DNA of 64,000 nucleotides from UBA5109 sp038148755 (lineage in GTDB: Bacteria > Pseudomonadota > Gammaproteobacteria > Pseudomonadales > Pseudohongiellaceae): NCBI GenBank assembly GCA_038148755.1, contig JAYQWA010000002.1:1-64000 (forward strand), read 5' to 3'. Below, piece by piece: positions 26,819 to 35,811 of the stretch. The stretch's first letter is position 1. Each line of letters opens with the position of its first letter. The notes under the pieces were generated by a model, which was not told the DNA's origin, made no database searches, and saw only the letters and a list, made by a program, of their open reading frames with translations. The position numbers and the translations under genes are program-made.

Positions 26819-26842
26819 TTTATCTATTGGACAGATGATAAA
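26819..26842. promoter_or_regulatory. palindrome in oxyR-rubrerythrin intergenic region
   Basis: TTTATC (26819-26824) and GATAAA (26837-26842) are inverted repeats enclosing ATCTATTGGACAGAT in part, itself an imperfect dyad. It lies 27 bases before oxyR. LysR-type regulators usually bind such dyads close to their own promoter. Match to the OxyR consensus is only partial. Confidence 0.35.
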
Positions 26843-26969
26843 CTCATCATGCATAATCAATCAAGTTGTGGAATTAACCATTAACTGCTTGGAGCATATA
26901 GCTCTTGTATATCTCCATTGTCATAAACCACTGTAACTAAATGATTACTAAAAAACAGAGGGTAACACT

Positions 26970-27389
26970 ATGTCACTTAAAGGAAGTAAAACTGAGCAAA
27001 ACCTGAAAGACGCATTTGCAGGGGAATCACAAGCGAACCGTCGTTATCTCTATTTCGCCTCTAAAGCTGATGTTGAAGGCTACAACGATGTTGCGACAGT
27101 ATTCCGCTCAACGGCTGAAGGGGAAACCGGTCATGCTCATGGTCATTTGGAATATCTTGAAGAAGTCGGTGATCCGGCTACCGGTCTGCCAATTGGCGGC
27201 ACTTCAGATAACCTGAAAGCGGCTATTGCCGGTGAAACTCACGAATATACTGATATGTATCCGGGCATGGCGAAATCAGCCCGCGATGAAGGACATGATG
27301 AAATAGCTGACTGGTTTGAGACCTTGGCCAAGGCTGAAAGAAGCCACGCCAACCGTTTCCAGAAAGCTTTGGATAATCTGGACGGATAA
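26970..27389 (+). CDS. rubrerythrin-type diiron protein without rubredoxin domain
   Basis: 139 residues forming one four-helix bundle. Diiron ligands are visible in AGESQANRRY, AEGETGHAHGH, AGETHEYTDMYPGMAK and AKAERSHANR, two E-x2-H pairs and two other Glu positions. The C-terminal rubredoxin domain of classical rubrerythrin is absent. Such proteins reduce peroxide. GAGGG-type ribosome site (AGAGGGTAACACT) precedes the ATG. First gene of a likely operon with an Fe-S protein and DUF3501, divergent from oxyR. Confidence 0.9.
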   Translation: MSLKGSKTEQNLKDAFAGESQANRRYLYFASKADVEGYNDVATVFRSTAEGETGHAHGHLEYLEEVGDPATGLPIGGTSDNLKAAIAGETHEYTDMYPGMAKSARDEGHDEIADWFETLAKAERSHANRFQKALDNLDG

Positions 27390-27412
27390 GACCAGACAAT
27401 CAGGTTTACTGC

Positions 27413-27441
27413 ATGTTGAGAGTCAGTCTGGCTCTCAGCAT
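27413..27441. other. intra-operon hairpin
   Basis: ATGTTGAGAG (27413-27422) pairs with CTCTCAGCAT (27432-27441), ten base pairs with one wobble and a nine-base loop. No T-run follows. It lies between rubrerythrin and the Fe-S gene and may be an RNA processing or stability site that lets the first gene be expressed more. Confidence 0.5.
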
Positions 27442-27472
27442 ACGGTACTCCCCTATATACAGGTTCATAGAC

Positions 27473-28816
27473 ATGAGCAATTCTATCAACACACCTAAAG
27501 AAGGCAGCCTGGAAGCACCGACGCGCCATCCCATTAACTGGAAATCAGCAGATTTCTGGGATGCCGACAAGCTTGAGCAGGAACTCGAACGTGTTTTCGA
27601 TATCTGTCACGGTTGTCGTCGCTGTGTAAGCTTGTGTAATGCTTTTCCTACTCTGTTTGACCTGGTAGACGAATCAGAAACACTTGAAGTCGATGGAGTC
27701 GATAAAGCAGATTATAAAAAAGTTGTTGATCAATGCTATTTGTGTGACATGTGCTACATGTCCAAATGCCCTTATGTGCCACCCCACGAATGGAATATAG
27801 ATTTTCCGCATTTAATGCTGCGTGCCAAAGCCGTTGAATTCAAAAAGTCAGGCACATCATTCCGTAACAAGATGCTTTCGGATACCAATCGTGTTGGCAA
27901 AATGGCCACTATTCCCTTGGTCGATGTCACTGTTAATGCACTGAATGCTAATAAAGCATTTCGTAAAATACTGGAAAAGACCGCTGGTGTTCATCGCCAG
28001 GCTCCAGTACCACGGTATCATGCACGCACCATGCGCAAGCGCGTTAAAAATTTAAATCAGGACATCCCCTATAAAGCCGTTGGGCGTACGAGTGGCAAGG
28101 TTGCCTTGTATGCTACCTGCTACGGAAACTACAACAGCCCCGAACTCGGTGAAGATATATTCAAGGTTTTTCAACACAACGATATTCAAATCGAACTGGC
28201 TCCCAAAGAGCAGTGTTGCGGTATGCCAAAGCTGGAACTGGGTGACCTTGATTCCGTGGCAAAAGCGAAAGAAGCCAATATTCCGGCACTCGCCAAACTG
28301 GTTGATGAGGGTTATGACCTGATCGCGCCGGTACCATCCTGCGTCCTGATGTATAAACAGGAACTACCCTTATTGTTTCCTGACGATGAAGATGTCATAA
28401 AAGTTCAAAAAGCGTTTTTTGATCCTTTTGAATACTTATTTCTGCGCCATAAGGAAGGCGCTCTGAAAACAGATTTTACGGCTGAGCTTGGTGATGTGTC
28501 TTATCAGGTAGCCTGTCATCTTCGTGTACAGAATATTGGTATCAAAGCCCGTGATATTTTGAATCTGGTGCCAGGCACAACTATTACTACTGAAGAACGC
28601 TGTTCCGGCCATGATGGAACCTATGCGGTGAAAGTTGAATCTCACGATCATGCAGTGAAAATCGCGCGTCCGGTTGTAAGAAAAGTTGATGCTAAAAACC
28701 CGGATCACTTTATTTCCGATTGTCCAATGGCGGCAAATCATATTGCCAATTTATCTGAGACTGTCAGCAAGGCTGAGCACCCTATTACCTTATTAAGAAT
28801 GGCTTATTCATTATAA
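27473..28816 (+). CDS. two-[4Fe-4S] heterodisulfide-reductase-like protein
   Basis: 447 residues from ATG at 27473; a longer frame from 27413 runs through the hairpin and is rejected. CHGCRRCVSLCN and CYLCDMCYMSKCP are two ferredoxin-type 4Fe-4S sites; the C-terminal half has CCG-type segments (EQCCGMPKLELGD, ERCSGHDGTYAVK) as in HdrB, GlpC and LutA-type proteins. It is a cytosolic electron carrier or reductase of unknown partner. It lies between rubrerythrin and DUF3501, a trio I know to recur in Proteobacteria, so it may feed electrons to the rubrerythrin. Confidence 0.85.
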   Translation: MSNSINTPKEGSLEAPTRHPINWKSADFWDADKLEQELERVFDICHGCRRCVSLCNAFPTLFDLVDESETLEVDGVDKADYKKVVDQCYLCDMCYMSKCPYVPPHEWNIDFPHLMLRAKAVEFKKSGTSFRNKMLSDTNRVGKMATIPLVDVTVNALNANKAFRKILEKTAGVHRQAPVPRYHARTMRKRVKNLNQDIPYKAVGRTSGKVALYATCYGNYNSPELGEDIFKVFQHNDIQIELAPKEQCCGMPKLELGDLDSVAKAKEANIPALAKLVDEGYDLIAPVPSCVLMYKQELPLLFPDDEDVIKVQKAFFDPFEYLFLRHKEGALKTDFTAELGDVSYQVACHLRVQNIGIKARDILNLVPGTTITTEERCSGHDGTYAVKVESHDHAVKIARPVVRKVDAKNPDHFISDCPMAANHIANLSETVSKAEHPITLLRMAYSL

Positions 28817-28835
28817 AAACACCAAGGAATTCGCA

Positions 28836-29417
28836 ATGACACTTACCCGAAATAACCTCCTATCACTTGAAGAATATTCTGCCCGCAGGCAGGAATTCAA
28901 GGCCAAGGTCATTAGCCACAAAAAAAACCGGCAACTCAGCCTGAGCGAACACGCCCGTTTGTATTTTGAAGACGAACTGACTATTCGTTATCAGATTCAG
29001 GAAATGCTGCGGATTGAAAAAGTATTTGAAGCCGAAGGCATTCAGGATGAATTAGATGCTTATAACCCGCTGATTCCTGATGGCACTAACTTCAAAGCGA
29101 CATTCATGCTGGAATACGATGACGTTGAACTGAGGAAAGTGGAGCTTGCCAAGCTGATCGGCGTAGAAGATCAGATCTGGTTACAAGTAGAAGGTTGTGA
29201 CAAAGTTTATGCGATTGCTGATGAAGATCTGGATCGTGAAAATGCCGAAAAAACATCTAGCGTGCATTTTTTGCGTTTCGAACTCAGTGAAGCCATGATC
29301 AGCAAACTGAAGCAGTCCCAGTCGCTGTTTGCAGGTTGTGATCATCTTAATCTGCCAATAGCTGGAGTCAAACTTCCGGCCGCTTTGGTTGCTTCACTGA
29401 CTGAAGACCTGGCTTGA
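28836..29417 (+). CDS. DUF3501 family protein
   Basis: 193 residues, 19 bases after the Fe-S gene, with AAGGA before the ATG. LTRNNLLSLEEYSARR, HARLYFEDELTIRYQIQEML and a C-terminal HLNLPIAGVKLPAALVASLTEDL are typical of DUF3501. Function is unknown. Its constant partnership with the rubrerythrin and Fe-S proteins suggests an accessory role in peroxide reduction or in assembling that system. No membrane segment or signal. Confidence 0.85.
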   Translation: MTLTRNNLLSLEEYSARRQEFKAKVISHKKNRQLSLSEHARLYFEDELTIRYQIQEMLRIEKVFEAEGIQDELDAYNPLIPDGTNFKATFMLEYDDVELRKVELAKLIGVEDQIWLQVEGCDKVYAIADEDLDRENAEKTSSVHFLRFELSEAMISKLKQSQSLFAGCDHLNLPIAGVKLPAALVASLTEDLA

Positions 29418-29430
29418 AGCTTATTTAATA

Positions 29431-30024
29431 TTAACGTTCCTGAGATACCCGGATACCACGCCCCAGACCCCGGTCGCCTTCCACGCCAATTGCCCTGAGG
29501 GAGATGGTGCCAGTAATACTCCTGTTAACTTCCACATCAAAAGGAGTTTCTGGCCAACGGATAATAGAAGTGGTAACAGATTCAACAAAAACCCGACCGT
29601 CTTCAGCATACAGTCTCGATGTACGCACACTGGGTCGCTCCACTTCAATAATTCTCGCGGTTGTTGCTGAATCAATTTCATTCCCCTGCAATCGCTCTTG
29701 CAGTTCTGCAACCGTTTCTTCCAGTTCCGCTTCTCGTGTACTGGGCGTGTTTTCCCTGTTACTGACAGCTGGGACTGATGGCCTGTTATCGACTCTTGGT
29801 GCAGGCCTTGGAACGCCGGTTCCAGTCGATTCAGTAGCCGGCGGCAAAACACGATCATAACAAGCCAGTCGCAATGACAATCCAGCTATATTCTGACAGG
29901 CACGAACAGATGCAAGAATTTCAGCATCTGTTTGCGCATAAGCAATTGGCTGTAACAGACATGCAAGTGAACAGAATACAACTCCGAGTACGGTTTTTTT
30001 CTTGCTAAAACATTTGACCTGCAT
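29431..30024 (-). CDS. exported hypothetical protein with coiled coil
   Basis: 197 residues. Signal peptide ends in PIAYAQ. The mature start VRACQNIAGLSLRLACYDRV has the ACxxI...RLxCYD pattern found in many small periplasmic proteins of unknown role. A proline-rich linker, a short coiled coil (EAELEETVAELQERLQ) and a C-terminal beta region follow. No family assigned. Convergent with DUF3501. Confidence 0.7.
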   Translation of the reverse strand: MQVKCFSKKKTVLGVVFCSLACLLQPIAYAQTDAEILASVRACQNIAGLSLRLACYDRVLPPATESTGTGVPRPAPRVDNRPSVPAVSNRENTPSTREAELEETVAELQERLQGNEIDSATTARIIEVERPSVRTSRLYAEDGRVFVESVTTSIIRWPETPFDVEVNRSITGTISLRAIGVEGDRGLGRGIRVSQER

Positions 30025-30164
30025 TGATTGTAAAACTCCCGAAACAATTATCTTTTTATATGATTTCCTGACGAGCTGAAGTATAAAACCCTTTGATTAA
30101 CTAAGCCAGTTTGATATTGATTCTTTCATGCTCTATTAATTTTGAATTCAGTAAAGTTGCCTGG

Positions 30165-30743
30165 TTATTTCAAGTCATCACGTAATTTAATGAGTTGCTC
30201 CTGGTAATGTTCACCATCACCAAAATCTGAAAAATTATTATATCGGCGATGACTACCTGCAACTTTTCGGGCATGTTTAATGGGGCACCAATATTGCTCT
30301 GTTCGGGCAATCACTTCTCTTGAATAAGCCACAACACCATTGCCGTAACCGCAATAAATACAGTTAAGTTTTTAAATACCATTTAGATAGGCTAACTGGT
30401 GTCGATCCAAAACAATGTAATCGGAACGCTTAACTCGGCGGATACTGTATAGTCTGAAACAAATGTGCTGATACAAGGTAATGGTCAGATCGAAAAAAGC
30501 GATTGGGATTATCATGCTGTAAATAAACGGTGCAGAAATGATATTGCGCACCATTGAAGAAAACAGCCAACGTAAGACACCTACTTTTAATTTACGGTGA
30601 GCACTCAATATCTCCTGCTCAAATCTGACTTTTATGCCTTCAATTTTGTAGCTAAACTCTTCCTGTTTTTTATCAAGCTCATTCAGCAATTGTTTTTCCA
30701 ACTTTGAAATCTTGTCTGTCAGTTCAGAAATACTGCCACTCAT
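30165..30743 (-). pseudogene. conserved hypothetical gene interrupted by an in-frame TAA
   Basis: From ATG 30743, 123 codons run to TAA at 30372-30374. Reading straight on in the same frame gives 68 more codons to the true end at 30165: KLNCIYCGYGNGVVAYSREV, then EQYWCPIKHARKVAG. I recognise this continuous protein as a widespread family of unknown function in which LNAIEKLNCVYCGYGNG is unbroken, so the TAA replaces the Glu codon (GAA). The N-part has a coiled coil (10-50) and membrane segments near 75-105; the lost C-part holds the conserved cysteines. Either a recent nonsense mutation or a base-call error. The MetE-like gene ends 14 bases upstream. Confidence 0.75.
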
Positions 30744-30757
30744 ATTGAAATTATTCT

Positions 30758-31798
30758 TTAATGACCAGTGTTTAATTCCGCATTCACGATAGCCGTTCCA
30801 TCTACCAGTGCTTTTAATTTTGCCCGGGCAGATTCTCGAGACAGGTATTTCATGCCACAATCAGGTGCAGCAATAATTCTTTCAGGAGGAACAAATTCCA
30901 TGGCAGCCCGTAGCCTGTCTGTAACAAGTTCAGGGCTTTCCGGCGTTTCATCCCCGAGATTCAGTACCCCAACCATAATGGTTTTATCTGGCAAGGCATT
31001 CAGGACAGCACCCAAATCAAGTGCAGGCTGGGCGGCTTCAATGGAAACCTGATCGACATTAATATCATTCACCAGAGACAAACAGGAATAACCGTTAGCA
31101 TGCTTATCCGATACCATGGCTGCATAGCCAAAACAAACATGCAGGGCAGTCGTCCCTGTCACCCCTTGCAGCGCTCTGTTTACCACTTCCACACTATAGT
31201 CTTTCGCATCATCATAACGAGCCTGCATATAAGGTTCATCGAACTGCACAATATCAGCACCCGCCGCAAACAGATCGTGAATTTCTTCATTAAGGCAATC
31301 TGCATAAGCCATGGCGACTTCTTTACCGGATTTATAGTATTCACTAACCGCTAGTTGGGATAGGGTAAATGGCCCGGGGATAGTAATCTTGATGGTTTTG
31401 TTTGTATGTGCTTTCAAGAATTTTACGTCATCCACATGCACCGGCGACGTTCTTTTCAGGGGCCCAGAGATTAAGGGCACTTTATTGGGCTTGCCTGCAC
31501 GCCCTACCAGACTCTCCACTCTATCTCTGTCTATTCCCTCAGGTGCATTGGCAAAAGGAGCTGAGTAGCTCTCACGGCGTACTTCTCCATCAGTGACTAT
31601 ATCAATGCCTGCTGCTTCCTGATCTTCCAGGACACTTAACACCGCATCATCCATTGCTTCCCGAAGAAACGCTGGCGCAATCCGCCACATATCACCAGAC
31701 AGAATACGTGCAGGTAAACGCTCACGTAATGCGCTGCGATCAATTAGCCATTCAGGCTGTACATAGCTGCCCACCAAGGCTGTACGGATTTTGCTCAT
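30758..31798 (-). CDS. MetE C-terminal-domain-like protein
   Basis: 346 residues, equal to the C-terminal catalytic barrel of cobalamin-independent methionine synthase. LHVCFG supplies the His-x-Cys zinc ligands and IIAAPDCGMKYLSRESA the last Cys; the N-terminal folate domain is absent. Such stand-alone forms transfer a methyl group to homocysteine from donors other than methylfolate, or act in other thiol chemistry. Which applies here is unknown. It probably forms an operon with the interrupted gene downstream. Confidence 0.8.
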   Translation of the reverse strand: MSKIRTALVGSYVQPEWLIDRSALRERLPARILSGDMWRIAPAFLREAMDDAVLSVLEDQEAAGIDIVTDGEVRRESYSAPFANAPEGIDRDRVESLVGRAGKPNKVPLISGPLKRTSPVHVDDVKFLKAHTNKTIKITIPGPFTLSQLAVSEYYKSGKEVAMAYADCLNEEIHDLFAAGADIVQFDEPYMQARYDDAKDYSVEVVNRALQGVTGTTALHVCFGYAAMVSDKHANGYSCLSLVNDINVDQVSIEAAQPALDLGAVLNALPDKTIMVGVLNLGDETPESPELVTDRLRAAMEFVPPERIIAAPDCGMKYLSRESARAKLKALVDGTAIVNAELNTGH

Positions 31799-31912
31799 AG
31801 GGTTTCTTCAGTCAACAGGTAAAGATCGAAATTATAATACATCAAGCATGTTATAAGGAGGGAAGGAGAAACTTCCAGCAGAAAAGCGCAACTTACTTTG
31901 GCTGCATTTTCC

Positions 31913-31941
31913 TTGGGCTGATAGCGTCTAACCGTTATAAT
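31913..31941 (+). promoter_or_regulatory. valS promoter
   Basis: TTGGGC (31913-31918), a 17-base spacer, then a consensus TATAAT (31936-31941). The predicted transcript start near 31948 lies before ATG 31972 and after the GTG at 31942, which supports the shorter valine-tRNA synthetase. Confidence 0.7.
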
Positions 31942-31971
31942 GTGCGGCTTTCGCCCAAGCAGAAAGCCCTA

Positions 31972-34755
31972 ATGGATAAAACCTACCAACCAAATCAAAT
32001 CGAAGCCGCCTGGTATAAAACCTGGGAGGAAGGTGGATACTTCACACCATCAGGCAAAGGCGAGCCTTACTGCATTATGATTCCACCGCCGAATGTTACC
32101 GGCAGCCTGCACATGGGACACGGCTTTCAGCAATCCATCATGGATGCCATGACCCGTTACCAGCGTATGCAGGGTAAAAACACCCTGTGGCAGGTCGGTA
32201 CCGACCACGCTGGTATCGCCACCCAGATGGTAGTGGAAAGACAACTGCAGTCTCAGGGTAAAAACAAACGCGATCTTGGACGCGAAAAATTTGTTGAAAA
32301 GGTCTGGGAGTGGAAGGAAAAATCCGGCAATACCATCACTCGTCAAATGCGCCGACTTGGTGTTTCAGTCGACTGGAACCGCGAAAGGTTTACCATGGAC
32401 GAGGGACTTTCCGCTGCCGTTGCTGAAGTTTTTATCCGTTTATATGACGAAGGTTTAATTTATCGTGGCAATCGACTGGTTAACTGGGATCCTAAATTAC
32501 ACACGGCAATTTCTGATCTCGAAGTCATCAATGAGGAAGAAAACGGCTCATTCTGGTATTTCCGTTACCCGCTTGCCGATGGGGCTCTCACGGCTGAAGG
32601 CAAAGACCATATCGTAATTGCAACAACCCGTCCTGAAACCATGCTGGGTGATACAGCCTTGGCTGTACATCCTGAGGATGAACGCTATAAGGACCTGATT
32701 GGAAAGTCTGTTGAGCTACCCTTATGTAATCGTCAGATTCCCATCATCGCTGACGACTATGTTGACCCTGAATTTGGTACCGGCTGTGTAAAAATCACTC
32801 CAGCGCATGACTATAACGATTATGAAGTAGGCAAACGTCATGATCTGGCGATGATCAATATTCTGACAGATGACGCTGCTATCAATGAAAATGCACCTGC
32901 TGCCTATCAGGGAATGGACAGATTTGATGCCCGCAAGCGGATTGTGGCTGATATGGAAGCTGCCGGTTTACTGGAGAAAATTGAACCGCACAAACTGAAA
33001 GTGCCACGCGGTGACCGCAGTGGCGTAGTGATAGAACCTTACCTGACCAATCAATGGTATGTTGCCATTGAAGAACTGGCAAAACCTGCTATCGCTGCTG
33101 TTGAAAACGGGGACATTGAATTCGTACCTAAAAACTGGGAGAACACTTATTTTTCCTGGATGCGTGATATTCAGGACTGGTGTATTTCTCGCCAGCTCTG
33201 GTGGGGCCATCGTATTCCTGCCTGGTATGACAGCGAAGGCAACATTTATGTTGGGCATGATGAAGCAGCAGTACGGGAAAAATATAAGCTGGCTGCTGAT
33301 CATGAAATAAACCAAGATCCTGATGTACTAGACACCTGGTTCTCTTCTGCCCTGTGGACCTTCTCCACATTAGGCTGGCCGGAAGATACCGAAGAATTAA
33401 AAACCTTTCACCCGACTGATGTACTGGTCACCGGTTTCGACATTATCTTTTTCTGGGTCGCCCGTATGATCATGATGACCCTGAAATTTACCGGCCAGAT
33501 TCCTTTCAGAAAAGTCTACATTACCGGTCTGATTCGTGACAGCGAAGGTCAGAAAATGTCAAAGTCCAAGGGAAATATTCTTGATCCCATTGATCTAATT
33601 GACGGCATTGATCTGGAATCGCTACTGGCAAAACAAACAGACAGCATGATGCAGCCGCAACTGGCGCAGAAAATTGAAAAAGCCACGCGCAAGAATTTTC
33701 CAGAAGGCATCGCAGCCTATGGCACGGATGCCCTGCGATATACCTTTTATTCACTGGCCAGTACCGGACGGGATATCAATTTTGATATGGGACGTATCGA
33801 AGGCTATCGAAATTTCTGCAATAAAATCTGGAATGCTTCGCGCTATGTCTTGATGAATACCGAGGAAAATACTCCCAGCAAACCGGAAAAATCTTCTGAT
33901 TATTCCCAGGCTGATCTATGGATCCAATCACGTTTTCAGGACACCTTGAACAAGGTTAATCAGAATATGGCCGTTTACCGCTTCGATCTGGTCAGCCAGG
34001 CCATATATGATTTTTTCTGGAATGAATACTGTGACTGGTATCTGGAATTATCAAAGCCACTGCTCTGGGATGAGAATGCCTCACCTGCCCAGCTGAATGC
34101 AACGCGTTACACACTGCTGAATATTCTTGAAAAAAGCCTGCGTCTGGCACATCCTTTCCTGCCTTTTATTACTGAAGAAATCTGGCAAAAAGTTGCACCT
34201 TTATTAGGTATCACAGCTGAATCCATCTTGCTGCAAAGCTATCCTGCAGAAGACGATTCCGTTCTCAACGCCAGCGTTGACGCTGAAATTGAATGGGTTA
34301 AAGGCGTGATTATCGCTATCCGCAATATCCGTGGTGAAATGAATATTTCCCCGGCTAAGGAAATTCCTGTCTTACTGACAAAAGGTGGGGAGCAGGATAA
34401 AAACTACCTGAACAACAATACTCAGTTCCTTAGCAAGCTGGCCAAGCTGGATTCCATTACCTGGCTGGACGAAACTGAAGAGGCACCGCTTGCTTCAACC
34501 CAACTGGTCGGCAATATGGAAGTGCTGGTCCCTATGGCCGGACTGATTGATCTTGATGCAGAACTTGCCCGCCTGAACAAGGAAATCGAAAAGCTGGAAA
34601 AAGAAATTAACAAACTCTCAGGCAAACTCGGTAACGAAAAATTTGTTGCCAATGCGCCGGCAGAGGTTGTTAATAAAGAAAAGGAAAAACTCGAAAAAGC
34701 TGAAAGTTCCCTGATGCAGCTCAAAGAACAGCTAAAGAAAATTCAAAACCTTTAA
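31972..34755 (+). CDS. valS: valine--tRNA ligase
   Basis: 927 residues from ATG at 31972 (MDKTYQPNQIEAAWY, matching the usual N-terminus); an upstream GTG falls in the promoter. PPPNVTGSLHMGHG is the class I HIGH site and KMSKSKGN the second signature. A CP1 editing domain follows the first half of the Rossmann fold, and the C-terminal coiled coil (LDAELARLNKEIEKLEKEI) clamps tRNA. It charges tRNA-Val. A terminator follows at 34772-34822. Confidence 0.96.
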   Translation: MDKTYQPNQIEAAWYKTWEEGGYFTPSGKGEPYCIMIPPPNVTGSLHMGHGFQQSIMDAMTRYQRMQGKNTLWQVGTDHAGIATQMVVERQLQSQGKNKRDLGREKFVEKVWEWKEKSGNTITRQMRRLGVSVDWNRERFTMDEGLSAAVAEVFIRLYDEGLIYRGNRLVNWDPKLHTAISDLEVINEEENGSFWYFRYPLADGALTAEGKDHIVIATTRPETMLGDTALAVHPEDERYKDLIGKSVELPLCNRQIPIIADDYVDPEFGTGCVKITPAHDYNDYEVGKRHDLAMINILTDDAAINENAPAAYQGMDRFDARKRIVADMEAAGLLEKIEPHKLKVPRGDRSGVVIEPYLTNQWYVAIEELAKPAIAAVENGDIEFVPKNWENTYFSWMRDIQDWCISRQLWWGHRIPAWYDSEGNIYVGHDEAAVREKYKLAADHEINQDPDVLDTWFSSALWTFSTLGWPEDTEELKTFHPTDVLVTGFDIIFFWVARMIMMTLKFTGQIPFRKVYITGLIRDSEGQKMSKSKGNILDPIDLIDGIDLESLLAKQTDSMMQPQLAQKIEKATRKNFPEGIAAYGTDALRYTFYSLASTGRDINFDMGRIEGYRNFCNKIWNASRYVLMNTEENTPSKPEKSSDYSQADLWIQSRFQDTLNKVNQNMAVYRFDLVSQAIYDFFWNEYCDWYLELSKPLLWDENASPAQLNATRYTLLNILEKSLRLAHPFLPFITEEIWQKVAPLLGITAESILLQSYPAEDDSVLNASVDAEIEWVKGVIIAIRNIRGEMNISPAKEIPVLLTKGGEQDKNYLNNNTQFLSKLAKLDSITWLDETEEAPLASTQLVGNMEVLVPMAGLIDLDAELARLNKEIEKLEKEINKLSGKLGNEKFVANAPAEVVNKEKEKLEKAESSLMQLKEQLKKIQNL

Positions 34756-34771
34756 TCTTTAAGAATCTACC

Positions 34772-34822
34772 AAAGTAAAGCCTCCTTCATCGCCCAGGAA
34801 TCTTCTGGAGCTTTACTTTTTC
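34772..34822 (+). terminator. valS terminator
   Basis: AAAGTAAAGC (34772-34781) pairs with GCTTTACTTT (34810-34819), extended by CTCC/GGAG with a one-base bulge, followed by T-run. Confidence 0.8.
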
Positions 34823-34890
34823 TCATCTGGCATCATGATGCTAAGACCTGGCGTTACGAGCAGAACAACTTAGCGTCATGAGCGAAAGCA

Positions 34891-34991
34891 AGACAAGGCA
34901 AAAACAAGTTTGATGAAGGAGCATGCATACTCAGCATGTGACTGATTCAAACTTATTTTTAACGCAGTATTGGTGAGCGCAATAGCTAAGC
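34891..34991. repeat. structured intergenic repeat, copy B
   Basis: AGACAAGGC at the left end and AACGCAGTATTGGTGAGCGC at the right. Outer stem AAGTTTGA/TCAAACTT, inner stem CATGC/GCATG, with GAAGGAG opposite GACTGA between. It abuts the 3' end of efpL. Confidence 0.75.
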
Positions 34992-34999
34992 GCAGCAGC

Positions 35000-35566
35000 T
35001 CAGGCGCGGGACATGAACTTTCCGGTTGTGGTATTAATTTTTACTATCTCACCCTGCTCCAGATACTCCGGCACCTGAACTTCAATGCCACTTGCCAGTT
35101 TTGCTGTTTTGGTTCGGGCTGAAGCAGAAGAGCCTTTTATTGCCGGGGGAGTTTCAACTATTTCCATTTCCACCGATTGCGGCAACTCAATACTCAGTAG
35201 CTTGTCATTTTGCAACAATCCAGTCATACCCTCCAGGCCTTCGGTGATATAGGCCGCCTGATCTTCAAGTTCAAGTGCATTGACTTCATACTGAGAGTAA
35301 TCTTCTGAACTCATGAATATGTAGTTATCACCATCCTGATAGGAAAACTGCAGAGGAACCCGAATACAATCTACCTCTTGCAGAAAATCATCGCCTTTGT
35401 AGGACTCATCCAGTTTTTGCTTGCTTAAGAGGTTTGTAAACCGCACCTTATATAAAGTGACAGCACCACGCGAAGACGGGCTCTTGGCTTCTAATTGTTT
35501 GACGGCATGCGGTATACCATTTATTTCTACAACCATACCTTTTTTTAATTCACTGGCCTTGGGCAT
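35000..35566 (-). CDS. efpL: elongation factor P-like protein EfpL (YeiP)
   Basis: 188 residues with three beta-barrel domains. It binds stalled ribosomes and helps peptide-bond formation at difficult sequences, as EF-P does. SPSSRGAVTLYK places Arg33 at the loop tip where EF-P has its modified Lys; this loop and SSASARTKTAKLASG near the C-terminus are characteristic of YeiP/EfpL rather than EF-P. Normal length. Convergent with valS. Confidence 0.9.
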   Translation of the reverse strand: MPKASELKKGMVVEINGIPHAVKQLEAKSPSSRGAVTLYKVRFTNLLSKQKLDESYKGDDFLQEVDCIRVPLQFSYQDGDNYIFMSSEDYSQYEVNALELEDQAAYITEGLEGMTGLLQNDKLLSIELPQSVEMEIVETPPAIKGSSASARTKTAKLASGIEVQVPEYLEQGEIVKINTTTGKFMSRA

Positions 35567-35811
35567 CCGGCTTTCTCCTCAGTTCTACGATGAAAGGCGC
35601 CACTACTACCATCTTGCTAGAAATGCTCTGATAGCAGCAAAGTCGCGGCATTCTAGCACTGATATTCGCCAACTTTAATCCTGTTAAAGATTAATGATAT
35701 TATCCCTGCACAATTTCAGTGCATTTTCTGTTTACATTAATTTTTTAATTCTACGCACCGAAATTTTTTTAATAACAATAGTTTTTTATAAGAAAGAGAC
35801 ACGCTTCCATT

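Noticed and set aside
30744..30860. N-terminal extension of the interrupted hypothetical gene
   Set aside because: Overlaps the MetE-like gene; the family starts at the internal Met at 30743.
34911..34953. Box C/D-like or k-turn reading of repeat copy B (TGATGA and CTGA)
   Set aside because: The TGATGA part is not kept in copies A and C; only AAGGA/GACTGA is shared.
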